Shown here one piece after another: positions 1-5,985 of a stretch of 7,843 bases of DNA (position 1 is its first letter; each line of letters opens with the position of its first letter). The stretch covers positions 1 to 7,843 of the forward strand of contig CAMYWZ010000047.1 in NCBI GenBank assembly GCA_947302945.1, read 5' to 3'. The notes under the pieces were generated by a model. That model was not told where the DNA came from and ran no database searches. It saw only the letters and a list, made by a program, of their open reading frames with translations. The translations under genes and the position numbers were made by a program. The DNA is from an uncultured Bacillota bacterium (GTDB taxonomy: Bacteria; Bacillota; Clostridia; Peptostreptococcales; Anaerovoracaceae).

Positions 1-1016
1 TCGCCGTACTTCGCGACGACTTCCGGGCTGTCGTTTACGGAGGGCTGAGTCTCCATAAGCTTGGTGTAGCGCTCGATGTTGACCTTGCCCTGCACGAACA
101 GCGCCAGCGTTTCGACGAGCCACCTTACGGGCTCCATCAGCCCCTGCGCGTAGCTCATGAACATCGAGAAGGTACCGACCTGTTCCGCGGCCAGGATGCC
201 GCCCTTCCAGAGCACGAATGCCAGGGCGAACGACGCCGCAAGATCCGTGACCGAAGAGAAGAGCCCGCTGTGCCTTGCGCGCTGCATGGACTTTTTGTAC
301 ATGTTGTCGGTCTCGGCCTCAAAGTCCTCGTCTATGCGGTCCTCGATGACCAGGGACTTTATGGTCTTGGCGCCTGTTATGCCTTCGTTGAAGTTGCCGG
401 TGATCTTCGAGTTGATCTCTCTTACTTCCTTGCCGAGGGTGAACAGCTTGCCGTAAAAGAGGCTGAAGAACAGCGTGATCACAGGCACTATTATCAGGAC
501 GGCGCCGGTGAGCTTCACGTCTATTGAAAGCATCACCACGATGGCTCCGACTATGTAGAACAGGAACTCTATCGCGTCCGACACCTGGTTGCTGAAGAGG
601 TTGCCTATCCTGCTGGTGTCGCTCATGGCGCGCGCGTGGATTTAGCCCACGCTGTTGCTGCTGTAGTAGTCGAAGGACAGCTCCTGCAGGTGCGAGAACG
701 CGTCGTTGCGCATGTCGCGGTTCATGGTGACTTCAGTTGCGATCTGGACTTTGATGTTGATGTAGGCGGTGATGCCTATCAGCGCCAGCATCAGCAGGTA
801 GAGCCCTATGAACTGCGGCAGGGTGTCCAGGGTGCCTTCGGTAACGAAGTGGTTGAGGGCGTACCTGTTGAACAGGGGCCCGAAGAGGTCCAGCACGCCC
901 GAGGCCAGAGCCGTGAGCGATATGATGGCGACTTCCTTCTTAAAGCGAAGCACCATCGGTATCATCTTGGGGATGCCGAAGAAGCGCAGACTTCCGTCTT
1001 TTTTAGTTGTTTTCAT
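1..1016 (-). pseudogene. ABC exporter half-transporter (second subunit), interrupted by in-frame TAA; C-terminus off window
   Basis: This is the membrane domain of a multidrug/lipid-type ABC exporter half. The start at 1016 is set by AAAGGAGG (1030-1023) six bases upstream and overlaps the previous gene by 14 bases, which suggests translational coupling. Residues 1-124 give the N-terminal cytoplasmic helix, TM1 and TM2 (about 29-50 and 69-90), and the start of the 'FDYYSSNSVG' segment. Codon 125 (644-642) is TAA. The same frame then continues without another stop to the left edge (codon 338), giving IHARAMSDTSRIGN, EGITGAKTIKSL, LMEPVRW, GKVNIERY and DSPEVVAKYG. These are the expected exporter coupling-helix and TM5-TM6 motifs, in order. 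Family members usually have Tyr or Trp after 'VG', so one change such as TAC to TAA would explain the stop. A restart at ATG 626 has no visible ribosome binding site. The nucleotide-binding domain would follow outside the window. It is either a recent pseudogene or a sequence error; the family call is firm. Confidence 0.85.
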
Positions 1017-2898
1017 GGTCTGCCTCCTTTCCTTCGGGTGCCTTGCCCTGGGCAGCTCCTCCCAGATCCGCGTCGATGCCCGACTGGATATCGTAGATCT
1101 TGTTGTAGATGCCGCCGGATACTTTAAGCTCGTCCGGGGTGCCCTCTTCCGCGATGCGGCCGCCGTCGAGCACTATCACCTTGTCCGCCTTGGAAAGCGT
1201 GGTGATGCGGTGCGAGATGAGTATGACCGTAGCGGAGCCGAAACGCTCCTCGAGAGCCTTTCTGACCTTGGCGTCCGTCTCGGTGTCCACCGCGGACAGC
1301 GAGTCGTCGAATATCATGATAGGAGCGTTCATTATGAGCGCCCTTGCGATAGCTGCGCGCTGCTTCTGGCCTCCGGAAAGGGTGACTCCCCTCTCGCCGA
1401 CGAAGGTCTCGTAGCCCTTGGAGAAGCTCTCGACCGCCTCGTCCAAGCATGCTGCCTTTGCGGCCTCCTTTACGTCCTCTCTGGTGAGGCTCTTCGACGA
1501 GATCCCTATGTTCTCCTCAATGGTCCTGGAGAACAGGAAGGGCTCCTGAAGCACCATGGAGATGTTCTTCCTGAGGTGTTCGGTCCTGATGCCGCGAATG
1601 TCCGTTCCGCCTATAGTGATGCTGCCGCTGCCTTCGGGCAGGGTGTACATCTTGTCAAGAAGGAGCATGAGCGTGGACTTGCCGGAACCGGTGCCGCCGA
1701 GCACTCCGAGCGTTGTGCCTGCGGGTATGGTGAAGCTGACGTCGTGCAGGACTTCGGAGCTTCCCTCGTAGGTGAAGCTGACGTGGTCGAAGACTATGTC
1801 GCCGTTCATCGGGGCATCAACAGCGCCCGGGGCGTCCTTTTCGACCTCCGCGTGCATGACGTGGCCTATCCTGTCGAGGCAGACGCCGGCCTTGCTCATC
1901 TCGGAGATCATGCGGCCGAGCCTTCTGATGGGCCATGCCAGCATGGAGTTGTACGAGATGAAAGCGATGTATTCTCCGGCGGTTATTGTCCCACGGACGC
2001 AGAACACGCAGCCGAAAACTATGACCAGCAGTATCTGACACATGCTAAGAAGGTGCTGCGTGGTGAAGAATCTGCCCATTATGGCAGCAAGCCTTACCCA
2101 AAGGTCGTTGTAGTGGTTGTTGAGCTTCGTGAAGCTCTCCCTTTCCCTGGCTTCCTGCGCGAAAGCGCGGACGACCCTCATTCCCGTAAGGTTCTCCTGG
2201 ATGCGGGCCGAGACTTTGCCTTCCATCTCGTCGCACTCACGAAAGCCCTTCTCCATCTCCTTGCGGAAGACAATTACGTAAGCAAGTATGAAGGGTATGG
2301 GGATTATGGCTATCAGCGTGAGCTTCACGTTCATGGTGAACATGAAGAACAGCGACAGCACTATCATTATGCTTATCCTTACGACGGAAACGAGCTGCTC
2401 CGACACGAACTGGCGCACCATCTCCACGTCCGAGGTGCAGCGCTGGATGATGTCGCCGGTGTGGTTCTTCATGTGCCACTCGTAGGGCAGGTGCTCTATC
2501 TGGCGGAACATGGTGTTGCGCATGCGGCGCACCAGAGTCTCCGCGCCCTTGTTGTTGAGGACTTTCTGAAGGAAGCCCGCGGCCGCTCTTACGACAGCCA
2601 CGGCGACCACGGCCAGAGCCATGATCCACAGATGCTGTCCCAGGTACGAGAAACCTCCCAGCCTGTCCACGAAGTTCATGACAAAGCCCGGAAGGGTCGG
2701 CTCTTTTCCGCCTATTGCGTTGTCTATCGCGGCACGGAAGATCTGGGGATCGACCATGTCGCAAAGAGCGTAAATGAGAGACGCGGCTATGCTGCCCGCA
2801 AACAGGTGCTTGCTGCCCTTAAGGAAATCCAAAAGCAGCGCAGTGTGCTGCCTGCGGGATACTTTTTTCTCAGCTTTTGCAGGTTTTTTCTGATCCAC
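1003..2898 (-). CDS. ABC exporter half-transporter, fused membrane and ATP-binding domains (non-canonical Walker B)
   Basis: A full-length 631-residue half exporter (MsbA/LmrA/BmrCD type) in the cytoplasmic membrane, expected to pump drugs, lipids or peptides outward; the substrate cannot be read from sequence. The start is GTG at 2898, chosen because AAGGAG lies five bases upstream. Six membrane segments lie at about 31-50, 88-112, 170-187, 192-211, 282-302 and 305-325. The ATP-binding domain shows Walker A GGTGSGKST (401-409), Q-loop Gln451, signature LSGGQ (507-511), Walker B IMIFDD (527-532), D-loop SAVD and switch His563. Residue 532, the catalytic base position, is Asp instead of Glu. 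In characterised heterodimers such as TM287/288 this marks the half with the degenerate site, so the partner should be the overlapping downstream gene. The tail after about 608 is Gly/Ala/Glu-rich and probably disordered. It is the first gene of a two-gene operon transcribed from the promoter at 2955-2983 and ends in TAA. Confidence 0.95.
   Translation of the reverse strand: MDQKKPAKAEKKVSRRQHTALLLDFLKGSKHLFAGSIAASLIYALCDMVDPQIFRAAIDNAIGGKEPTLPGFVMNFVDRLGGFSYLGQHLWIMALAVVAVAVVRAAAGFLQKVLNNKGAETLVRRMRNTMFRQIEHLPYEWHMKNHTGDIIQRCTSDVEMVRQFVSEQLVSVVRISIMIVLSLFFMFTMNVKLTLIAIIPIPFILAYVIVFRKEMEKGFRECDEMEGKVSARIQENLTGMRVVRAFAQEARERESFTKLNNHYNDLWVRLAAIMGRFFTTQHLLSMCQILLVIVFGCVFCVRGTITAGEYIAFISYNSMLAWPIRRLGRMISEMSKAGVCLDRIGHVMHAEVEKDAPGAVDAPMNGDIVFDHVSFTYEGSSEVLHDVSFTIPAGTTLGVLGGTGSGKSTLMLLLDKMYTLPEGSGSITIGGTDIRGIRTEHLRKNISMVLQEPFLFSRTIEENIGISSKSLTREDVKEAAKAACLDEAVESFSKGYETFVGERGVTLSGGQKQRAAIARALIMNAPIMIFDDSLSAVDTETDAKVRKALEERFGSATVILISHRITTLSKADKVIVLDGGRIAEEGTPDELKVSGGIYNKIYDIQSGIDADLGGAAQGKAPEGKEADHENN
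1023..1030 (-). promoter_or_regulatory. Ribosome binding site of the second ABC gene
   Basis: AAAGGAGG on the minus strand lies inside the 3' end of the first ABC gene, six bases before the ATG at 1016. It fixes that start and the 14-base gene overlap, and indicates the downstream subunit was meant to be translated efficiently despite its internal stop. Confidence 0.8.
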
Positions 2899-2903
2899 AG
2901 TAT

Positions 2904-2909
2904 CTCCTT
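2904..2909 (-). promoter_or_regulatory. Ribosome binding site supporting the GTG start at 2898
   Basis: AAGGAG on the minus strand sits five bases upstream of GTG 2898. A second purine-rich copy (AAAGGAG) lies just upstream, at about 2910-2916. No ATG in this frame is better placed, so the GTG start is preferred. Confidence 0.75.
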
Positions 2910-2954
2910 TCTCCTTTAAAAATCAGCAAGCGCGAAAAATGTAAAGTAACAGGT

Positions 2955-2983
2955 ATTATAACACGCGGAAGCGATGAAAACAA
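2955..2983 (-). promoter_or_regulatory. Sigma-A-type promoter for the ABC exporter operon
   Basis: On the minus strand TTGTTT (2983-2978) is followed by exactly 17 bases and then a perfect -10 box TATAAT (2960-2955). Transcription would start near 2948, giving a leader of about 50 bases before the GTG start. The -35 box is weak (only the TTG matches), so an activator or basal expression is possible. This is a motif reading, not an experiment. Confidence 0.6.
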
Positions 2984-3014
2984 GGGCTTTCGGCGCTTTA
3001 TCAGCCGCCTTTAT

Positions 3015-3029
3015 GCATTGGGTGAATGC
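3015..3029. promoter_or_regulatory. Inverted repeat in the divergent promoter region, possible operator
   Basis: GCATT-gggtg-AATGC is a perfect 5-base inverted repeat with a 5-base spacer, lying midway between the -35 boxes of the two divergent promoters. A further AATGCT occurs at 3051-3056, just before the rightward -35 box. The position suits a regulator acting on either promoter, but a repeat this short can arise by chance. Confidence 0.25.
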
Positions 3030-3060
3030 TATTTTACGCAGTCTTCCGGAAATGCTTGTA

Positions 3061-3089
3061 TTGATAAAACCGTAACGCGGTGGTATTAT
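3061..3089 (+). promoter_or_regulatory. Sigma-A-type promoter for the cobalamin genes
   Basis: TTGATA (3061-3066) and TATTAT (3084-3089) are separated by 17 bases; each hexamer matches the consensus at five of six positions. Transcription would begin near 3096, about 25 bases before the cobT ATG. The leader is too short for a cobalamin riboswitch, and the conserved B12-box sequence is not visible anywhere in 2899-3119. Confidence 0.65.
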
Positions 3090-3119
3090 AAATTGTTAGA
3101 CAAAAGGATGGACGATAAT

Positions 3120-4178
3120 ATGTACAGCAGCATTACAGAGCTTATAAACAGCATAGGGCCGCTCGATGCGGCAGCGGTAAAGGCGGCGCAGGAGCGCCAG
3201 GCAAAGCTGGCCAAGCCGCCGGGGTCTTTGGGGCTTCTTGAGGACATGAGCATTCAGCTTGCAGGCATCAGCGGACAGGTAAAAAACCACGTGGAAAAAT
3301 GCCGCGTGCTGGTCTTTGCTGCGGACAACGGCATCATAGAGGAAGGCGTGTCCAGCGCTCCAAGAAGCGTCACTATGGCGCAGGCTGTGAACATGACCAA
3401 ACGCGTCACAGGAATGTCCGCGCTTGCGAAATACTTCGGAAACGACTGCCCACAGGTTCTGGACAGAAAGCTCATGGCAGGCGGAACCCGCAATTTCCTT
3501 AAGGAAGACGCGATGGACCGCGAAACTGCAGTAAAGGCTGTCCTGACAGGCGCCGAGCTTGCGAAAAAGGCCAAAGAAGAAGGCTTCGACGCAATAGGCA
3601 TAGGCGAGATGGGTATAGGCAACACCTCCAGCAGCTCCGCGGTACTGTCGGTCCTTACCGGGCTTTCGATAGAGGAAGTCACCGGACGCGGCGGCGGACT
3701 TACGGACAGTGCCTTCGCTCACAAAAAGGACGTCCTGGAGCGCGCCATAACCGCAAGGAAACCTGACAAAGAGGACGTTCTGGACGTTCTTTCAAAGGTC
3801 GGAGGCCTTGATATAGCTGCGATGTGCGGAGCATATCTGGGTGCTGCGGCAAACAGGCTGCCTGCAGTCATCGACGGCTTCATTTCAGTTGTTGCAGCCC
3901 TCTGCGCAGCAAGGCTCTGTCCCACCGCGGCAAGCTTCATGTTTCCCTCGCACGCAAGCTACGAGCCTGGCTACATGAGGGCTCTTGAGGAGCTTTCCCT
4001 CAAGCCCTACCTGAACCTCGGCATGAGGCTCGGCGAGGGCTCCGGCTGCCCCATAGCCTTCCAGATCCTGAAGGCCGCCTGCGCCGCGATGAACGGCATG
4101 GCCCTCTTCGGCGAAGAGTCCGTAATAGACGACGGCTATCTGGACGAAATAAGAAAAGGCGACAGCTTCACAGTATGA
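3120..4178 (+). CDS. cobT: Nicotinate-nucleotide--dimethylbenzimidazole phosphoribosyltransferase
   Basis: Cytoplasmic enzyme that transfers phosphoribose from nicotinate mononucleotide to 5,6-dimethylbenzimidazole or a related base, giving the alpha-riboside phosphate used as the lower ligand of cobalamin. The 352-residue protein matches the family length (Salmonella CobT has 356). Motifs in order are KPPGSLGLLE near the N-terminus, FAADNGIIEEGVS, GIGEMGIGNTSSSSA with Glu163 (the counterpart of Salmonella Glu174), LSKVGGLDIAAM, and MRLGEGSG with Glu306 (the counterpart of catalytic Glu317). The start at ATG 3120 is preferred: AAAAGGA (3102-3108) is 11 bases upstream, a little long, whereas the alternative ATG at 3108 would overlap that site. 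It is the first gene of the cobalamin cluster; cobU follows after 37 bases. The protein looks intact and ends with TGA. Confidence 0.96.
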   Translation: MYSSITELINSIGPLDAAAVKAAQERQAKLAKPPGSLGLLEDMSIQLAGISGQVKNHVEKCRVLVFAADNGIIEEGVSSAPRSVTMAQAVNMTKRVTGMSALAKYFGNDCPQVLDRKLMAGGTRNFLKEDAMDRETAVKAVLTGAELAKKAKEEGFDAIGIGEMGIGNTSSSSAVLSVLTGLSIEEVTGRGGGLTDSAFAHKKDVLERAITARKPDKEDVLDVLSKVGGLDIAAMCGAYLGAAANRLPAVIDGFISVVAALCAARLCPTAASFMFPSHASYEPGYMRALEELSLKPYLNLGMRLGEGSGCPIAFQILKAACAAMNGMALFGEESVIDDGYLDEIRKGDSFTV

Positions 4179-4215
4179 TTTCATATCAGCCTTGAAAGGG
4201 CGGATGAGGTACACC

Positions 4216-4723
4216 ATGACCATCTTCATCTCCGGCGGCTGCAAAAACGGCAAATCCTCCATCGCGGAAGAATGCTGCACGACCCTTGCCAAAGGCGGCC
4301 CTCTCTACTACATAGCCACCATGATAGCCTACGACGACGAAGACCGCGAGCGCATCAAGCGCCACGTAGCCTCCCGCGCGGGCAAGAATTTCATTACTCT
4401 CGAGCAGCCCAAGGACCTTCTGGAGTGTCTTAAAAACAGCGACCCGGAAAACGGCACCTATGTACTCTCCGGACCGCCCCGGCGCGGATCCGAAGGCCGC
4501 CGAAAGGACCGCCAAAGCCCTGAAGAAGTTCGTAAAGAGCGTCAAAAACGCCGTATTCGTAAGCGACTATATCTATTCCGAAGGCGGCGAATACTCTGAA
4601 TACACCGAAGAATACATGAAGGCCCTCGCCCTCTGCGACAAGGCCCTGGCCAAAGCCTGCGACGCCGTCGCGGAGATCAGCGGCGCCCTGATCACTATGC
4701 ACAAAGGAGAGCTTCCCCTATGA
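4216..4723 (+). pseudogene. cobU: Adenosylcobinamide kinase / adenosylcobinamide-phosphate guanylyltransferase, frame-broken
   Basis: CobU phosphorylates adenosylcobinamide and then attaches GMP, producing the activated corrinoid for CobS. The start at ATG 4216 is supported by GAGGT at 4206-4210. The N-terminal part reads in one frame: P-loop GGCKNGKS (residues 7-14), YYIATM, and DDEDRERIKRH with His50 at the position that carries GMP in Salmonella CobU. That frame is good to GTYVL (about 4467), then turns into Arg-rich nonsense ending at 4599. The rest of CobU resumes in the +1-shifted frame from about 4460 (MYSPDRPGADPKAAE, then VFVSDYIYSEG, CDKALAKACDAVAEISG) and ends at TGA 4721-4723. The block that normally lies between, of the form 'LDSVTALLANEM', is absent, so roughly a dozen residues are lost as well as the frame. 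As written the gene cannot make a normal CobU; an assembly error is the main alternative. Confidence 0.85.
4703..4711 (+). promoter_or_regulatory. Ribosome binding site of cobS inside the cobU 3' end
   Basis: AAAGGAGAG ends eight bases before the cobS ATG at 4720. The cobU stop and cobS start overlap as ATGA (4720-4723), a classic translational coupling arrangement. The independent ribosome binding site means cobS can still be translated although cobU is broken upstream. Confidence 0.7.
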
Positions 4724-5457
4724 CACCGTTTTTCATGGCATGGTCGATGTTCTGCAGCATCCCCTGCCCCTCGAAAAAGTGGGACCAGTCCAAGACCGCG
4801 CAGATGCTTATGGCCCTGCCGTTTCTCGGCGTCATGATAGGCGCCATCTGGTTCGGCATATATAAAGCCTGCGGCGCCCTGCACCTGGGCTTCGTCGGAA
4901 GCGCCCTGGTGGCTGTGCTGCCCTGGCTCCTCACCGGATTCATGCACCTGGACGGCTTCATGGACTGCTCCGACGCGGTACTTTCCTTCAGGGACCGCGA
5001 AAAACGCCTCGAGATACTCAAGGACTCGCACGTCGGGTCGTTCGCGGTCATCTGCATGGCGATATTGGCCATATTCACGCTGGCCGCTTGGCTTCAGGCC
5101 AGCTTTAATGCAGGCGGGCTGGTGCTGATACTCATACCGGCCGCTTCAAGAAGCGTCGTGAGCGCCTGCGTCCTGGGCTTCGAGCCCTTAAAGACCAGCT
5201 CCTACGCAAAGAGCGTTGAAAAGAACAAAGGCGGCGTGGCCTTCTGCATCGCCGTCTGCGTAATAAGCTGCGCTCTGGGCATCCTGCTTGGAGGGCTTGA
5301 AGGAATAGCTGTCTGCGTCAGCGCCGTCTGCACGCTGCTCACAGTGCTCAAAGTCCGCAAAAACCTCGGCGGCATGTCCGGCGACATCTCCGGCTGCGCC
5401 ATCAGCATCGGCGAATGCTGCGCCGCCATCGCGCTGGCGATCATCTGCAGCATATGA
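4720..5457 (+). CDS. cobS: Adenosylcobinamide-GDP ribazoletransferase (cobalamin synthase)
   Basis: Integral membrane enzyme that joins adenosylcobinamide-GDP with alpha-ribazole (or its phosphate), completing the cobalamin nucleotide loop. The 245 residues match the usual family length. The N-terminal FCSIPCP resembles the usual 'fTriPvP' start. The hallmark block LLTGFMHLDGFMDCSDA (70-86) provides the acidic metal-binding residues Asp79, Asp82 and Asp85. It is followed by RLEILKDSHVGSFAV (96-110) and the C-terminal GGMSGD (217-222). Hydrophobic segments at about 29-48, 57-75, 105-124, 130-148, 172-190 and 192-210, plus the C-terminus, fit a multi-pass membrane protein. In the first block Cys83 and Ser84 occupy the spots where many homologues have Ala-Asp or Thr-Ala; the key acids remain. 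The gene begins inside the cobU stop codon and ends with TGA; a 168-base gap with palindromes follows. Confidence 0.95.
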   Translation: MTPFFMAWSMFCSIPCPSKKWDQSKTAQMLMALPFLGVMIGAIWFGIYKACGALHLGFVGSALVAVLPWLLTGFMHLDGFMDCSDAVLSFRDREKRLEILKDSHVGSFAVICMAILAIFTLAAWLQASFNAGGLVLILIPAASRSVVSACVLGFEPLKTSSYAKSVEKNKGGVAFCIAVCVISCALGILLGGLEGIAVCVSAVCTLLTVLKVRKNLGGMSGDISGCAISIGECCAAIALAIICSI

Positions 5458-5492
5458 AGCATAATGATGGCCACTGCATGTTGAGATTAAAG

Positions 5493-5516
5493 ACTGAGAG
5501 GGCATGGTCTCTCAGT
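5493..5516 (+). repeat. Stem-loop downstream of cobS
   Basis: ACTGAGAG (5493-5500) and CTCTCAGT (5509-5516) form a perfect 8-base-pair stem with an 8-base loop, 36 bases after the cobS stop. It is followed by AAACG, not a T-run, so it is not a standard intrinsic terminator. It may stabilise the cobT-cobS transcript end or act as a processing site; the role is not known. Confidence 0.5.
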
Positions 5517-5521
5517 AAACG

Positions 5522-5531
5522 TGTCCGGACA
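5522..5531. repeat. Perfect 10-base palindrome TGTCCGGACA
   Basis: A self-complementary decamer located six bases after the preceding stem-loop. It could be a protein binding site or part of a composite palindromic element with its neighbours. No promoter boxes are convincing around it. Confidence 0.35.
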
Positions 5532-5564
5532 GTAACCATACGCCGCAGAGAATCAATATGAAAC

Positions 5565-5593
5565 GGCACCAAAAGGACCGTCCCTGTGGTGCC
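5565..5593. repeat. REP-like imperfect palindrome between cobS and the short CobU-like gene
   Basis: Outer arms GGCACCA (5565-5571) and TGGTGCC (5587-5593) are perfectly complementary. Inside them a second inverted pair GGAC/GTCC (5575-5578 and 5580-5583) is flanked by AAA on one side and CTG on the other, giving a bulged double palindrome. The look (GGCACCA, GGACCGTCC, TGGTGCC) recalls the dispersed palindromes of clostridial genomes that accompany REP-associated tyrosine transposases; that link is from memory and inference. Only one copy is seen in this window, and no transposase gene is present. It sits 32 bases before the next ATG. Confidence 0.45.
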
Positions 5594-5625
5594 AACTACA
5601 TCAAACTCCGAGAAAGGAATACATT

Positions 5626-5985
5626 ATGGATCTGATCATCGGCGGAGCTTTCCAGGGGAAGCTCGAATACGCGAAGAAGCACTTCGGCATCAAGGCGTCC
5701 GACGTCTGCGAATGCTGGCCCGAGAAGGAGCCGGACCTTTCCAAGCGCTGCCTCTACGGCTACGAGCGCTACGTCCTTCGCTGCATGCGCCAGGGCATTG
5801 AGCCCCCCACAAGCTTCGAAGGCGATAAAGTCATAATCATGAACGACATCTTCTGCGGCGTCGTCCCCGTGGAAAAAGAAGCCCGCGCCTGGCGTGAAAA
5901 AGCCGGCCGCGTCATGTCAGCCATAGCCTCGAACGCCGACAGCGTCACCCGCCTGTTCTGCGGCATACCCAAGAAGCTCAAGTAA
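5626..5985 (+). CDS. Short CobU-related P-loop protein (cobinamide kinase/guanylyltransferase family)
   Basis: A 119-residue protein related to CobU but much shorter than the usual 170-190 residues. The start at ATG 5626 has AAAGGA (5613-5618) seven bases upstream. The N-terminus IIGGAFQGKLEYAKKHF (4-20) has the G-x4-GK skeleton of Walker A (Gly6, Gly11, Lys12), but Leu13 takes the place of the usual Ser/Thr. The C-terminal half VIIMNDIFCGVVPVEKEA (69-86), AWREKAGRV (88-96) and CGIPKKLK (112-119) matches the CobU C-terminal pattern '(S)NE.G.GivP...R..RdalGr...v.G.p..lK'. The RH motif that carries GMP in CobU is absent; the middle reads GYERYVLRCMRQG. It may be a degenerate paralogue, a regulator or a partner of CobU, and it is in the cluster with cobS and cobC. 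Its stop overlaps the next start by one base (TAATG). Family membership is fairly sure; activity is unknown. Confidence 0.8.
   Translation: MDLIIGGAFQGKLEYAKKHFGIKASDVCECWPEKEPDLSKRCLYGYERYVLRCMRQGIEPPTSFEGDKVIIMNDIFCGVVPVEKEARAWREKAGRVMSAIASNADSVTRLFCGIPKKLK

Noticed and set aside
642..644. Recoding of the TAA as a sense codon or a special amino acid.
   Set aside because: TAA is not known for selenocysteine or pyrrolysine, and TAA ends two other genes in this window.
808..2919. A 703-codon open frame on the plus strand opposite both ABC genes.
   Set aside because: It is antisense to clear ABC transporter coding sequence, has a His/Val/Asp/Tyr-rich composition without domains, and crosses the junction of two real genes. 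It is a by-product of GC-rich codon use.
2877..3119. Extension of cobT upstream through the spacer (the frame is open from 2877).
   Set aside because: The extension would run through the promoters, has no homology to CobT, and 352 residues from 3120 already match the family length.
2899..3119. Cobalamin riboswitch upstream of cobT.
   Set aside because: The conserved B12-box and core sequences could not be found by eye, and the promoter position leaves too short a leader.
3096..3722. A 208-codon frame on the minus strand across cobT.
   Set aside because: It is antisense to cobT, which has all family motifs; the translated product shows no recognisable domain.
4192..4215. Earlier starts for cobU (TTG 4192, ATG 4204).
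   Set aside because: CobU normally starts a few residues before the P-loop, and GAGGT is correctly spaced only for ATG 4216.
4456..4470. Programmed ribosomal frameshift to rescue cobU.
   Set aside because: There is no slippery heptamer at the junction, and a conserved block is missing as well, so a frameshift alone would not restore a normal protein.
5493..5516. Intrinsic terminator after cobS.
   Set aside because: The stem is good but it is followed by AAACGTG and not by a run of T.
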